DNA of 11,284 nt from an uncultured Endomicrobiia bacterium (GCA_938040055.1 CALHWY010000004.1:1-11284); one strand, 5' to 3'; counted from the stretch's first letter, positions 1 to 6,855 are shown. Numbers and translations are program-made. Notes: generated by a model not told the origin, from the sequence alone.

Positions 1-6
1 TTTTTG

Positions 7-36
7 CATACTTTTGTTGCTGAAGACAAAAGTATG
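7..36. repeat. Perfect 11-bp inverted repeat at the left edge
   Basis: CATACTTTTGT at 7-17 is exactly complementary to ACAAAAGTATG at 26-36, with an 8-base loop. It lies about 80 bases beyond the 3' end of bioB (minus strand) and could end that transcript. However, on the minus strand the stem is followed by CAAAAA, not a U-run, so it is not a canonical intrinsic terminator. It could equally belong to whatever lies left of the window. The pairing is certain; the function is unknown. Confidence 0.6.
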
Positions 37-113
37 GCGGAGCGTGAGGCGCAGCACTCACTTTATTTTATCGGTCTGTCGCATATTGCGCCAAAACATT
101 GAAACCGTTCCAT

Positions 114-1070
114 TTACTCAACTTCCAATCCCAAATCTTCAATCATTTTGATATCGGCTTCCTGATCTCTTCCGCCGGTTGTCAGATAACCGCCGCTCAT
201 CATACCATTGGCCCCGGCCTGGAAAATCATCGGCTGCAAATCCCTGAGATTTACTTCCCTTCCGCCGCAAATCATTATATCCTGCTTAGGCAGAATAATT
301 CTGAATACCGATATTGTCTTCAAAATTTCTTCGGGACTGAGTTTTTGCGCATTTTCCAAAGGCGTGCCTTTGAGTGCAATAAAAAAATTCATCGGCACGC
401 TTTCCACATCGAGCGCTTTCAGGGCAAAAGCCAGATCGATTCTGTCCTGACGGCTTTCTCCTATGCCGAAAAGCCCGCCGCTGCATATCTTAAAACCGAG
501 CGCTTTGGCTTTTTTAATTGTTTCGACTCTTTCGGCATAAGTATGCGTGCTGCATATTTCCGGGAAAAATTTTTCGGAAGTTTCAAGATTGTGATGAATT
601 TTATTGATGCCGGCCCTTCTCAATTTGACAAGAATATTTTCCGTAAGCCTGCCTATTGAAACGCTTATTTTCGAAACATTAGGATTTTCCCTGAAAGCTT
701 TGCAAAGAGGCTCTATTTCATCTTCTTTCAAATAGTTCCCGCTTGAAACTATGCCGAAACAGCCCGCTTTTTTTTCTATCGCGTTTTTGGCGCAGTCAAC
801 AATGGTTTCAGGGGTTTTTAAAGGATATACCTTTATATCGCTTTTGCTGAAAACCGACTGGGCGCAAAATTTGCAGTCTTCACAGCATTGGCCTGATTTC
901 GCATTGATAATTGAGCATATTTTTACTTTTTTGCCTTTATGCGCTTTACGCACTTTTGAAGCCGCGAAAAGAAGTTCTTCCAGATCCGCTTCATAAAGTT
1001 TCAAAGCTTCTTCTTTGTTTATATCCGGCATATTTTGCGCATTGATTATGTTTTTTAATATTTTATCCAT
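114..1070 (-). CDS. bioB: Biotin synthase (radical SAM)
   Basis: This enzyme converts dethiobiotin to biotin by inserting sulfur with radical SAM chemistry, the last step of biotin synthesis in the cytoplasm. The 318 residues match the usual length. The SAM-binding 4Fe-4S cluster motif CX3CX2C is at Cys62, Cys66 and Cys69 (QCCEDCKFCAQS). The family stretches HHNLETSEKFFPEICSTHTY (159-178), ICSGGLFGIGE (195-205) and GGREVNLRDLQP (269-280) are clear. Of the four ligands of the E. coli 2Fe-2S sulfur-donor cluster, the Cys188 and Arg260 equivalents are present (Cys196, Arg271). The Cys97 position is Gly106, with a Cys two residues earlier (Cys104), and the Cys128 position is Ser136. An extra Cys173 sits in PEICSTHTY. 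The start is supported by AGGAG seven bases upstream (1078-1082). No other biotin genes are in the window. Confidence 0.95.
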   Translation of the reverse strand: MDKILKNIINAQNMPDINKEEALKLYEADLEELLFAASKVRKAHKGKKVKICSIINAKSGQCCEDCKFCAQSVFSKSDIKVYPLKTPETIVDCAKNAIEKKAGCFGIVSSGNYLKEDEIEPLCKAFRENPNVSKISVSIGRLTENILVKLRRAGINKIHHNLETSEKFFPEICSTHTYAERVETIKKAKALGFKICSGGLFGIGESRQDRIDLAFALKALDVESVPMNFFIALKGTPLENAQKLSPEEILKTISVFRIILPKQDIMICGGREVNLRDLQPMIFQAGANGMMSGGYLTTGGRDQEADIKMIEDLGLEVE

Positions 1071-1100
1071 ATTTATACTCCTGCTTTAAGAAAAAAACAG

Positions 1101-1132
1101 GTCAACCCAAAAAATGCGAATGCGGGGTTGAC
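1101..1132 (-). promoter_or_regulatory. Dyad in bioB leader: BirA-type operator or attenuator
   Basis: GTCAACCC (1101-1108) and GGGTTGAC (1125-1132) form a perfect 8-base inverted repeat with a 16-base gap. It starts where transcription from the -10 box at 1139-1144 should begin. BirA operators of biotin genes are similar gapped dyads (GTAAACC or GTTAACC halves facing GGTTTAC or GGTTAAC). However, the gap between the GTCAACC cores here is 18 bases, longer than the usual 14-16. Read as minus-strand RNA, the same dyad folds into a hairpin followed by CTGTTTTTTT (1100-1091), which looks like an intrinsic terminator in the leader. Both readings imply control of bioB; the sequence alone does not choose. 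Confidence 0.5.
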
Positions 1133-1138
1133 GGTAAT

Positions 1139-1144
1139 ATTATA
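1139..1144 (-). promoter_or_regulatory. bioB -10 box
   Basis: A perfect TATAAT on the minus strand lies about 70 bases before the bioB start codon. No good -35 hexamer is seen 16-18 bases further upstream (only A-rich sequence), so the promoter may depend on an activator or on A/T tracts. Confidence 0.45.
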
Positions 1145-1756
1145 CTATAATTTTTCAATATTTTTTATTATCAAAATATAATTTTGTTTTTGCTTTTTAC
1201 ACGGTTTGAAACGGTTTTCCGGCGGGCCGGAGCTGAAATGATTTCGTATTTGCTGATAAAAACGGATGGAGCCGTATTTCGCAGGCTTAATTTTTGTATA
1301 AATGCGCATTATTGACAATATTTGTTTTTTCATTATATGATAAATAAAGAAATTTGCGGGAAAAAGAAAAATTTATGATGAAAGCAAACGGCGGCGCCGG
1401 TTAAAAAATATATTGAGCAAAAATTTGCGGGACTGTTAAAAAACCCGGCGGTTTATGTTTTTTGGGCGGTTATTCCGTTTTCCGGAAATATCTTTCGCGT
1501 ATTAAACGTCAAAAGACCGCCCGTATTAAGTTTTGCCGCGAATTTTGTAAGCGGAAGCTGAAAGATTTTTATAAAACTTCATGCTTTCTTAACGTGATTT
1601 TACGGCATACTCACAAGTCCTTTTCAAAAATATCAGGCCGGCGCCGTTTTTCTTTGACGGCGAATATCGGAACTTTTGCAGCGGCACAAAAGCGTCCCGC
1701 CGGACAGAATCCGCCGGAAACGAAAAAAAGAGCGCGCCGTAAAAAGGAACAGGCAA
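1145..1756. other. Intergenic region bioB / radical SAM gene
   Basis: I see no convincing gene in these 610 bases. The first part (to about 1200) is very A/T-rich. A promoter is called at 1312-1341. The stretch from there to the radical SAM start is a leader of about 410 bases. It contains a 12-base direct repeat AAATTTGCGGGA (1350-1361 and 1421-1432). It also contains an inverted repeat GGGCGGT / ACCGCCC (1464-1470 and 1516-1522) enclosing the palindrome TTTCCGGAAA (1479-1488), and a hairpin CGCCG / CGGCG near 1645-1665. These suggest a folded RNA leader but match no class I know. Confidence 0.4.
1312..1341 (+). promoter_or_regulatory. Sigma-70-type promoter upstream of radical SAM gene
   Basis: TTGACA (1312-1317) and TATGAT (1336-1341) are separated by 18 bases. 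Transcription would start near 1348, leaving an unusually long leader of about 410 bases before the radical SAM start codon at 1757. Confidence 0.5.
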
Positions 1757-2653
1757 ATGGGCGTTTCTATTAAAAAAACAGAAGTAAAAAACGTGCTGAT
1801 AAAATCAAATCTGCCGGCCGGCGATTATTCGGCCAATCCGTATTCGGGCTGCGCCCATGCATGTAAATACTGTTATGCCTCTTTTATGAAACGTTTTACG
1901 GGACATCAGGAACCCTGGGGAACTTATGTAGACGTAAAGTACTGGCCGGAAATAAAAAATCCGCAAAAATACGCCGGCAAAGAGATTATCATCGGTTCCG
2001 TTACCGATCCGTACCAGCCGGCGGAAGAAAAGTACGGGCGGACGAGAGCTTTGCTCAAACAAATGAAGGGAAGCGGCGCCAAAATCAGCATTATTACAAA
2101 ATCCGATCTGGTTTTGCGGGATCTTGATTTGATAAAGACTTTTCCCGGCGCGCGGGTGTCGTGGTCGGTCAACACTTTGGACGAAAATTTTCAAAAAGAT
2201 ATGGACAAAGCTTCCTCGGTTGAAAGCCGTCTCGACGCGATGAAATCTTTTTACCGCGCCGGAGTGAACACGGTTTGTTTTATTTCTCCGATCTTTCCCG
2301 GGATTACGGATGCCAAGACGATCATAAAGCGCGTAAAAAGACAATGCGGCCGGATCTGGCTGGAAAATCTTAATTTGCGCGGCGATTATAAAAAAACCGT
2401 TATCGATTATATAAGAAAAAAATATCCTTCCTTGCTGTCTTTATACTGGGGAATTTATAATGACAATAACCGCGGATATTGGGAAAAACTCGACGCGCAA
2501 TTAAAAGATTTTGCCGCTGAAAACGGTCTCGCTTATATAAAAAATTCTGACGGGGCAATAAATTCGTTTGACGGTTATCCCGCAATCGTAAACTTTTTTT
2601 ATCATGAACAAATAAAAAAATCCGCAGGAAAAAGCCGTAAAATCCGCGTCTGA
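1757..2653 (+). CDS. Radical SAM protein, SPL-like ('mobile pair protein B' type)
   Basis: The 298-residue protein has the radical SAM motif CX3CX2C at Cys32, Cys36 and Cys39 (YSGCAHACKYCYASF). It has the wider pattern of COG1533 / spore-photoproduct-lyase-like enzymes: GSVTDPYQPAEEKYGRTRAL, SWSVNTLD, CFISPIFPGITD, and WLENLNLRGDYK. The wording matches what I remember of the protein annotated as radical SAM mobile pair protein B, whose substrate is unknown and which is normally encoded beside a partner radical SAM protein A. No partner is adjacent here. I chose the start at 1757 because AAGGA lies eight bases upstream (1744-1748) and homologous wording begins just after it. The open frame runs back to 1676, but those 27 residues are lysine/arginine-rich and have no ribosome site. 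The gene converges with hom and ends before a strong terminator. Function beyond radical SAM chemistry is unknown. Confidence 0.85.
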   Translation: MGVSIKKTEVKNVLIKSNLPAGDYSANPYSGCAHACKYCYASFMKRFTGHQEPWGTYVDVKYWPEIKNPQKYAGKEIIIGSVTDPYQPAEEKYGRTRALLKQMKGSGAKISIITKSDLVLRDLDLIKTFPGARVSWSVNTLDENFQKDMDKASSVESRLDAMKSFYRAGVNTVCFISPIFPGITDAKTIIKRVKRQCGRIWLENLNLRGDYKKTVIDYIRKKYPSLLSLYWGIYNDNNRGYWEKLDAQLKDFAAENGLAYIKNSDGAINSFDGYPAIVNFFYHEQIKKSAGKSRKIRV

Positions 2654-2755
2654 ACCGTCGTGTCCGCGGACAAAATTCATCTGCAAATAAAAAAACGTTT
2701 TAACGCCGCGAAACTTATGCGGAAACCTCCGCCGCAATACGCAAAGCCGGGAAAG

Positions 2756-2791
2756 AAAAGCTCCGCCGCTTTTGTTTCACGGCGGAGTTTT
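2756..2791. terminator. Probable bidirectional intrinsic terminator
   Basis: CTCCGCCG (2761-2768) pairs with CGGCGGAG (2780-2787) around an 11-base loop, flanked by AAAA on the left and TTTT on the right. It therefore reads as a GC-rich hairpin with a U-run on both strands. It sits between the converging radical SAM gene (ends 2653) and hom (ends 2861) and most likely terminates both. Confidence 0.75.
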
Positions 2792-2849
2792 GTAATAATG
2801 TGTTTTTTATTGCAGCGGTTTTCGCCGCTTATTTTTTTACAGGTTTAAC

Positions 2850-2880
2850 CGAAGCCCTTTTCACGCTTCGATTTTTATTT
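2850..2880 (+). terminator. Second terminator-like hairpin overlapping the 3' end of hom
   Basis: CGAAGC (2850-2855) pairs with GCTTCG (2865-2870), followed on the plus strand by ATTTTTATTTT. It could catch plus-strand read-through. It overlaps the last codons and stop of hom, so on the minus strand it is coding. The stem is only six base pairs. Confidence 0.35.
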
Positions 2881-4147
2881 TAACGGTTTTGGCTTTGACT
2901 ATTGATTTGCTCGCGTCGATCTGTTTTAAAGCCTTTTCCAAATTTTCCCTGTCGGTTTTATGAGTTGTAACTATTATCTGCGTAATGCCTTCATCATCCA
3001 TATCCGGCTGGGAAACGCTTGCTATTGAAACTTTATATTTGCCCAAAATGCCGGAAATTTTTGACAAAACGCCGGGTTTGTCAACAACATTGAAACGAAG
3101 ATAATAAGGCGCGGCGCTTTTTCCTGCGGGAAGAATTTTTATTTTGGTTTTTTTGTCATAAACTACGTCCGGAACAATGCCGGCAGTGTTTGTGACGATA
3201 AATTCAGACATATTGATAATATCCGAAACCACCGCGCTTGCCGCCGGTCCCTGTCCGGCGCCTTTGCCGTAAAAAAGAACATCTCCGGAATCTTTGCCGG
3301 TAATCATTACGGCATTATATTCGTTTTCGACCGTCGCAAAAACATGTTCATGACGAACAAGACAGGGCTGCACCGAAAGATCTATGCCGTTTTTGGTCTT
3401 CTGGGCACAGCCTATAAGTTTTATATCATAACCGAAATCTTTGGCTATAAGAACATCGTCAATGCTGAGATCTGCAATGCCTCTTACGGCTATATCTTTG
3501 ACTTTTACCCAGCCGCCCCAAGCCAGAGAAGCCAGTATCGCCAGCTTGTTTGCCGTATCTATACCCTGAACGTCAAAAGAAGGATCGGCTTCGGCAAAGC
3601 CGGCTTCCTGCGCGCCTTTTAAAGCCTGCCGGTAATCAACGCCTTTTTTTGTCATTTCGCTTAGAATGAAATTCGTAGTTCCGTTAAGAATGCCTTTGAT
3701 CTCAAGAATTTCTTCTCCGGCCAATCCTTCCGACAGCCCCTGCACTACAGGAATAACGCCGCCGACGGAAGCCTCATAATAAATAGATTTATGGCATTCC
3801 TGGGCAGCAGTGAATATCTGGTCCCAATATTTGGCAAGCACTGCTTTATTTGCCGTAATAACATTTTTGCCGGCTTTCAAAGCTTCAATTATAATTGTTT
3901 TGGCAGGTTCATATCCGCCGATAAGCTCGACTATGATGTCTATTTCCGGATCTTTTATTATGTCCCTGAAATTTTTTACATAAAGTTCCGGTCTGTCTAT
4001 CTCTTTTAAATCGCATACGGATTTGACTCTTACCGGTTTTCCGACTTTGCGCAAAGCTATTTTTTTGTTTGCTTCCAGAATTCTTACTACTCCTTTCCCG
4101 ACCGTGCCGTAACCTATCAGTCCTATATTAATGCTTTTTTTATCCAT
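2861..4147 (-). CDS. hom: Homoserine dehydrogenase with ACT domain
   Basis: This enzyme reduces aspartate semialdehyde to homoserine with NAD(P)H, the branch point towards threonine and methionine. The 428 residues are full length for the monofunctional ACT-containing form. The dinucleotide-binding fold starts with GLIGYGTVGKG (9-19). Family blocks are ITANKAVLAKYWDQI (97-111), GILNGTTNFIL (152-162) and EADPSFDVQGIDTANKLAIL (186-205), which carry the catalytic-domain Asp and Lys residues. The last 80 or so residues (YLRFNVVDKPGVLSKISGIL onward) form an ACT domain, known in this family for threonine feedback inhibition. The start is supported by GAGG (4153-4156) five bases upstream. It has its own promoter, and neither thrB nor thrC is in the window. 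The aminotransferase on the same strand upstream is a plausible pathway companion. Confidence 0.95.
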   Translation of the reverse strand: MDKKSINIGLIGYGTVGKGVVRILEANKKIALRKVGKPVRVKSVCDLKEIDRPELYVKNFRDIIKDPEIDIIVELIGGYEPAKTIIIEALKAGKNVITANKAVLAKYWDQIFTAAQECHKSIYYEASVGGVIPVVQGLSEGLAGEEILEIKGILNGTTNFILSEMTKKGVDYRQALKGAQEAGFAEADPSFDVQGIDTANKLAILASLAWGGWVKVKDIAVRGIADLSIDDVLIAKDFGYDIKLIGCAQKTKNGIDLSVQPCLVRHEHVFATVENEYNAVMITGKDSGDVLFYGKGAGQGPAASAVVSDIINMSEFIVTNTAGIVPDVVYDKKTKIKILPAGKSAAPYYLRFNVVDKPGVLSKISGILGKYKVSIASVSQPDMDDEGITQIIVTTHKTDRENLEKALKQIDASKSIVKAKTVKIKIEA

Positions 4148-4169
4148 ATAAACCTCGGTAATAATAATT

Positions 4170-4200
4170 AAGCAGACCGCGCAGCTGCCGCAGTCCGCTT
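4170..4200 (-). promoter_or_regulatory. 31-base dyad at the start of the hom transcript
   Basis: On the minus strand this stretch folds into a 12-bp stem with two G-U wobbles and a seven-base loop. It begins at the predicted transcription start and ends 22 bases before the hom start codon. It could be an operator for a repressor or a 5' stem that stabilises the mRNA. It lacks a clean U-run, so it does not look like a terminator. Confidence 0.5.
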
Positions 4201-4202
4201 AT

Positions 4203-4231
4203 ATCATACCCAAATTTTTGCCGTAAATCAA
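4203..4231 (-). promoter_or_regulatory. hom: hom promoter
   Basis: On the minus strand TTGATT (4231-4226) and TATGAT (4208-4203) are 17 bases apart, placing the start of transcription near 4196, about 50 bases before the hom start codon. Confidence 0.6.
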
Positions 4232-4691
4232 AAAATTTAAAAGCAAAAAAACACGAATAAGCCCGGATGCGTCCCGCAAAAACAAATATCCCGCTTTAAT
4301 ACGGCCGGGTTTTATCACTTTTTCAAAAAAGCCGGGAAATTTTTCCGCAGGCAAGTTTTTTGCCGTTTACTCGGCCGCCGTTTGCGTCCGCAAAAAACTT
4401 TTCGGTTTTTTGCAGCTAAATCCCGCTTGAAAAGCGCGTCAGGCGGGCGGCCGTTTTTTCAAATCCGGCAAAAAAAGGCTGCCCGGGCTGACATTGCCGG
4501 CCGTTTTTTACCGTTTTAAATTCAAGAGAAAATCCCTTGAAGAGTATTCTTTCGCCGCCTTTTACCGTTTATGGCAAAAAACCGGATTTTTTTATTACAA
4601 CCGGCGGCGCCGGCAGCGGCGGGGGCCTGTTTCCCGTAAACTTGATCCGCAAAAGCCGGACGTCAGCCCGCGAAAACGCCTAAAAAAATTC
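4232..4691. other. Gene-free gap between hom and the LRR remnant
   Basis: I see no convincing gene here; open frames that cross it lack ribosome sites and have no family-like sequence. The gap contains a long imperfect hairpin at 4438-4492, and an 11-base direct repeat GGCCGTTTTTT at 4449-4459 and 4499-4509. A GC-rich cluster of CCGGCGGCGCCGG type sits near 4600-4627. It may be decayed sequence of the same event that truncated the LRR gene. Confidence 0.4.
4438..4492. repeat. Long imperfect hairpin in the hom / LRR gap
   Basis: GTCAG, CGGGC, GGCC and TTTTTT on the left arm (4438-4459) pair in order with AAAAAA, GGCT, GCCCG and CTGAC on the right arm (4471-4492). The arms carry small bulges and a loop of about 11 bases. 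That makes about 20 base pairs in 55 bases. It is not followed by a U-run close by on the minus strand. Confidence 0.5.
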
Positions 4692-5195
4692 TTACATCGA
4701 ATGCTCTTCATAACAGCAATAATAGCAGCCGTCCACCCGGCTATATTTTCTGCGCGCGGCTTCTTCATCGGCTTTTCTTATCGCGTCTATAGAATAATTG
4801 AAGATGCCTAAATCTATCAAATTATAAGACTTGTCAGATTTCTCTTTGCATGAGGCTTTGTGCACTTCATGTTCTCCGTTCCTGTCAAGAAATGTCGCGA
4901 GATAGTACCGAGTTCTCTCTTTTCTTATCGGAACGATAGTAAAATCTTTCCAGATATCCGCCTTGCGGTATTTTTCGGCATATATATCGTAAACATAAAG
5001 TTTTATGTGAGAAAGAGAAGTTCTGCCGTTTAGCGTTTTATAAAGTCCCTGAAAAGCGTTTTTTGTGCATGAAGGGGGAACGGGGGAATAAGAAATAATT
5101 CTTTTTAGCGAAGAACATCCGGCAAATGCCCTTTCTTCTATTCTTGAAACATTCATATTGACATATTTTAATTTCGCGCAGCCCGTTAAAACCGA
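4692..5195 (-). pseudogene. 5'-truncated BspA-type leucine-rich-repeat protein with Cys/His-rich tail
   Basis: The open frame runs from just after a stop at 5196-5198 to the stop at 4692. The first ATG is at 5156 (154 residues), but the repeat already begins before it: codons 5195-5157 read SVLTGCAKLKYVN and continue into NMNVSRIEERAFAGCSSLKRI. The LRR_5 pattern (AFxGCxxLKxI), then SPVPPSCTKNAFQGL and LYVYDIYAEKYRKADIWKDF, is the typical end of BspA-like surface proteins. The signal peptide and the bulk of the repeats are absent, and there is no Shine-Dalgarno site for the ATG, so this looks like the C-terminal remnant of a larger gene. After the LRR end come about 75 residues with His99, Cys103, Cys144, Cys147, Cys148 and His152 (HX3C...CX2CCX3H), which may bind a metal. 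A short functional protein cannot be excluded. Confidence 0.7.
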
Positions 5196-5242
5196 TCATT
5201 AAAAAACTTTTTTATGCAGCAAGCAACGCGGATACGCGTACA

Positions 5243-5248
5243 ATTATA
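5243..5248 (-). promoter_or_regulatory. Isolated -10 box before the LRR remnant
   Basis: TATAAT on the minus strand lies 45 bases before the open frame of the LRR remnant, but no good -35 hexamer is seen at the right distance. It may be chance or a surviving promoter. Confidence 0.25.
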
Positions 5249-5282
5249 CTACAGCAAATTTCTTCCGTTTTAGCGCCGAATT

Positions 5283-5299
5283 CCGCTTAAAACAAGCGG
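5283..5299 (-). terminator. Hairpin just after the aminotransferase gene
   Basis: CCGCTT (5283-5288) pairs with AAGCGG (5294-5299) around a five-base loop, four bases beyond the aminotransferase stop codon. On the minus strand it is followed by AATTC rather than a U-run. It could be a weak terminator or a 3'-end stabiliser for the hup-aminotransferase transcript. Confidence 0.35.
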
Positions 5300-5302
5300 C
5301 AA

Positions 5303-6508
5303 TTAATTTTCTTCTTTTTTCGCTTCTTTTGTAACTTTGGCTATTCTAAGCAAAGCGTCGTGAAAACGTCTGTCATGAGTGACAAGAGACATCCTTACAT
5401 ATCCTTCGCCGTGTTTGCCGAAACCGACGCCCGGAGAAACGACCACTCCGGTTTCTTTAACAAGCCTTTCGGCAAAACTTAGAGAGCCTTCTTTCTTGAG
5501 GCAGTCCGGAAGACCCGCCCATATGTACATAGTTCCTTTGGTTTCGGAAACTTTCCAGCCTATTTTTTGCAGGCCGTGCACCATTTTTTTCATTCTTCTT
5601 TCGTATATGGCGGACAATTCGCGCACGCAGTCCTGCGAACCGTTTAAAGCGGCCACTCCGGCAAGCTGCATAAAAGTCGGCGCTCCGTAGTCCAAAAAGG
5701 ATTTAAATTTTTCCAAAGGGCCTATAAAACGCTTATCTCCGCAAACCCAGCCCAGCCGCCAGCCGGCCATATTAAAAGTTTTGGAAAAAGAATGAAATTC
5801 CAATGCCGTGTCTTTTGCTCCGGGGAATTCAAAAATTGACGGGGCGCAATAATCTCCGAAAGTCAGTTCGGAATAGGCATTGTCCGAGACAAGAAGTATA
5901 TCGTACTTTTTACAAAATTTTATGGCTTCTTTCCAGAAATTATTGTCTTCGACAACGGCGGCGGTCGGATTATTCGGATAATTTAAAAACATTATTTTCG
6001 CTTTTTGGGCGGTTTTTTGCGGTATTTTCGTAAAATCCGGCAGAAATCCGTTTTTTTCAAGCAAAGCCATGGAATAAATCTTTGCCCCCGCAAGAACAAC
6101 CCCGTTAAAATGCACGGGATAAGCGGGATCGCATACCAGAACATAATCCCCGGGATTTAAATATGCCATGCAAAGATGGGCTATTCCTTCTTTTGAACCT
6201 ATCAGCCCCAAAATTTCATCTCCGGCGTCTAAACTGACCCCGAACCTTCTGCCCATCCATTCGGCAATCGCTTTTCTGAACTTGGGCATTCCTTTCGCCT
6301 GGGGATATCTGTGAGTATTTTTATGATGTTTTACCGTGTCGCAAAGCCTGTCGACTATATGGTGCGGAGTCGGATGGTCGGGATTTCCCATGCCCAAATC
6401 TATAACATCGAGATTTTTGGCATAAGCTTCATTTTTTATAAGATTGATTTTCGTAAAAAGATACGGAGGCAGCTGTTCTAATTTTTTTGAAGGTCTTATA
6501 TTTATCAT
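5303..6508 (-). CDS. PLP-dependent aminotransferase class I/II, AlaC / DapL-like
   Basis: The 401-residue protein is a fold-type I aminotransferase. The cofactor lysine is Lys243 in SFSKTFNMAGWRLGW. Other marks are DLGMGNPDHPTPHHIVDRL (37-55), GSKEGIAHL (104-112), NYPNNPT (176-182), SDNAYSEL (208-215) and the substrate-binding Arg in GYVRMSLV near the end. The wording is closest to E. coli AlaC (glutamate-pyruvate transaminase) and to proteins annotated as LL-diaminopimelate aminotransferase, so the acceptor could be pyruvate, oxaloacetate or a diaminopimelate precursor. The start is 12 bases after the HU stop codon, and those bases (AAAACCAATAAA on the minus strand) hold no Shine-Dalgarno site. 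Translation probably depends on coupling to hup. It lies upstream of hom on the same strand, but the LRR remnant and a separate hom promoter intervene. Confidence 0.9.
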   Translation of the reverse strand: MINIRPSKKLEQLPPYLFTKINLIKNEAYAKNLDVIDLGMGNPDHPTPHHIVDRLCDTVKHHKNTHRYPQAKGMPKFRKAIAEWMGRRFGVSLDAGDEILGLIGSKEGIAHLCMAYLNPGDYVLVCDPAYPVHFNGVVLAGAKIYSMALLEKNGFLPDFTKIPQKTAQKAKIMFLNYPNNPTAAVVEDNNFWKEAIKFCKKYDILLVSDNAYSELTFGDYCAPSIFEFPGAKDTALEFHSFSKTFNMAGWRLGWVCGDKRFIGPLEKFKSFLDYGAPTFMQLAGVAALNGSQDCVRELSAIYERRMKKMVHGLQKIGWKVSETKGTMYIWAGLPDCLKKEGSLSFAERLVKETGVVVSPGVGFGKHGEGYVRMSLVTHDRRFHDALLRIAKVTKEAKKEEN

Positions 6509-6520
6509 TTTATTGGTTTT

Positions 6521-6793
6521 TTACTGTATTATTTTCCTGAGAGTCGTTGTGGGCTTAAAAGAAACCTTCTTCCCCGGCGGAACGGGAATCACTTCACCCG
6601 TTTTGGGATTTCTGCCCTGTCTGGCTTTTCTGGATTTGGCCCGGAATGAACCCAGCCCCGAAAGAGAAATAACTTCGCCGTTTTTCAGACTGTCCTGAAT
6701 GACTTTAACCAAAGCTTTTATCGCTTTGTTGGAATCGCCTTGGGTTAAACCTGAAACGTCCGAGACCTGCTTAACGACATCGGGCTTTTTCAT
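6521..6793 (-). CDS. hup: HU-family DNA-binding protein
   Basis: This small histone-like protein works as a dimer that bends and compacts DNA. The 90 residues are the standard HU length. The N-terminal helices contain VVKQVSDVSGLTQGDSNKAI, followed by the beta-arm signature GLGSFRAKSRKARQGRNPKT (46-65) with the intercalating Pro63 (HU arms carry R-NP-TG). The C-terminal FKPTTTLRKII is typical. IHF subunits share this fold, but a single gene with this arm sequence favours HU. The start has the strongest ribosome site in the window, GGAGGT (6808-6803), nine bases upstream. It is the first gene of a pair with the aminotransferase and has a long structured leader. Confidence 0.95.
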   Translation of the reverse strand: MKKPDVVKQVSDVSGLTQGDSNKAIKALVKVIQDSLKNGEVISLSGLGSFRAKSRKARQGRNPKTGEVIPVPPGKKVSFKPTTTLRKIIQ

Positions 6794-6855
6794 CAGAATA
6801 TTACCTCCGCATATTTTGGGTCTGGCGGCATATCGGCCGCGCCGGCATGTTTTTT

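Noticed and set aside
99..659. A plus-strand open frame of 186 codons opposite bioB
   Set aside because: It lies antisense to a clear biotin synthase, has no ribosome site and no family-like sequence.
1462..1773. A 103-codon plus-strand frame before the radical SAM gene
   Set aside because: It is rich in Lys/Arg without domain character, overlaps the radical SAM start and has no ribosome site; the region fits a leader better.
4494..4811. A 105-codon plus-strand frame in the hom / LRR gap
   Set aside because: It has no ribosome site, an Arg-rich composition from GC clusters, and its end is antisense to the LRR tail.
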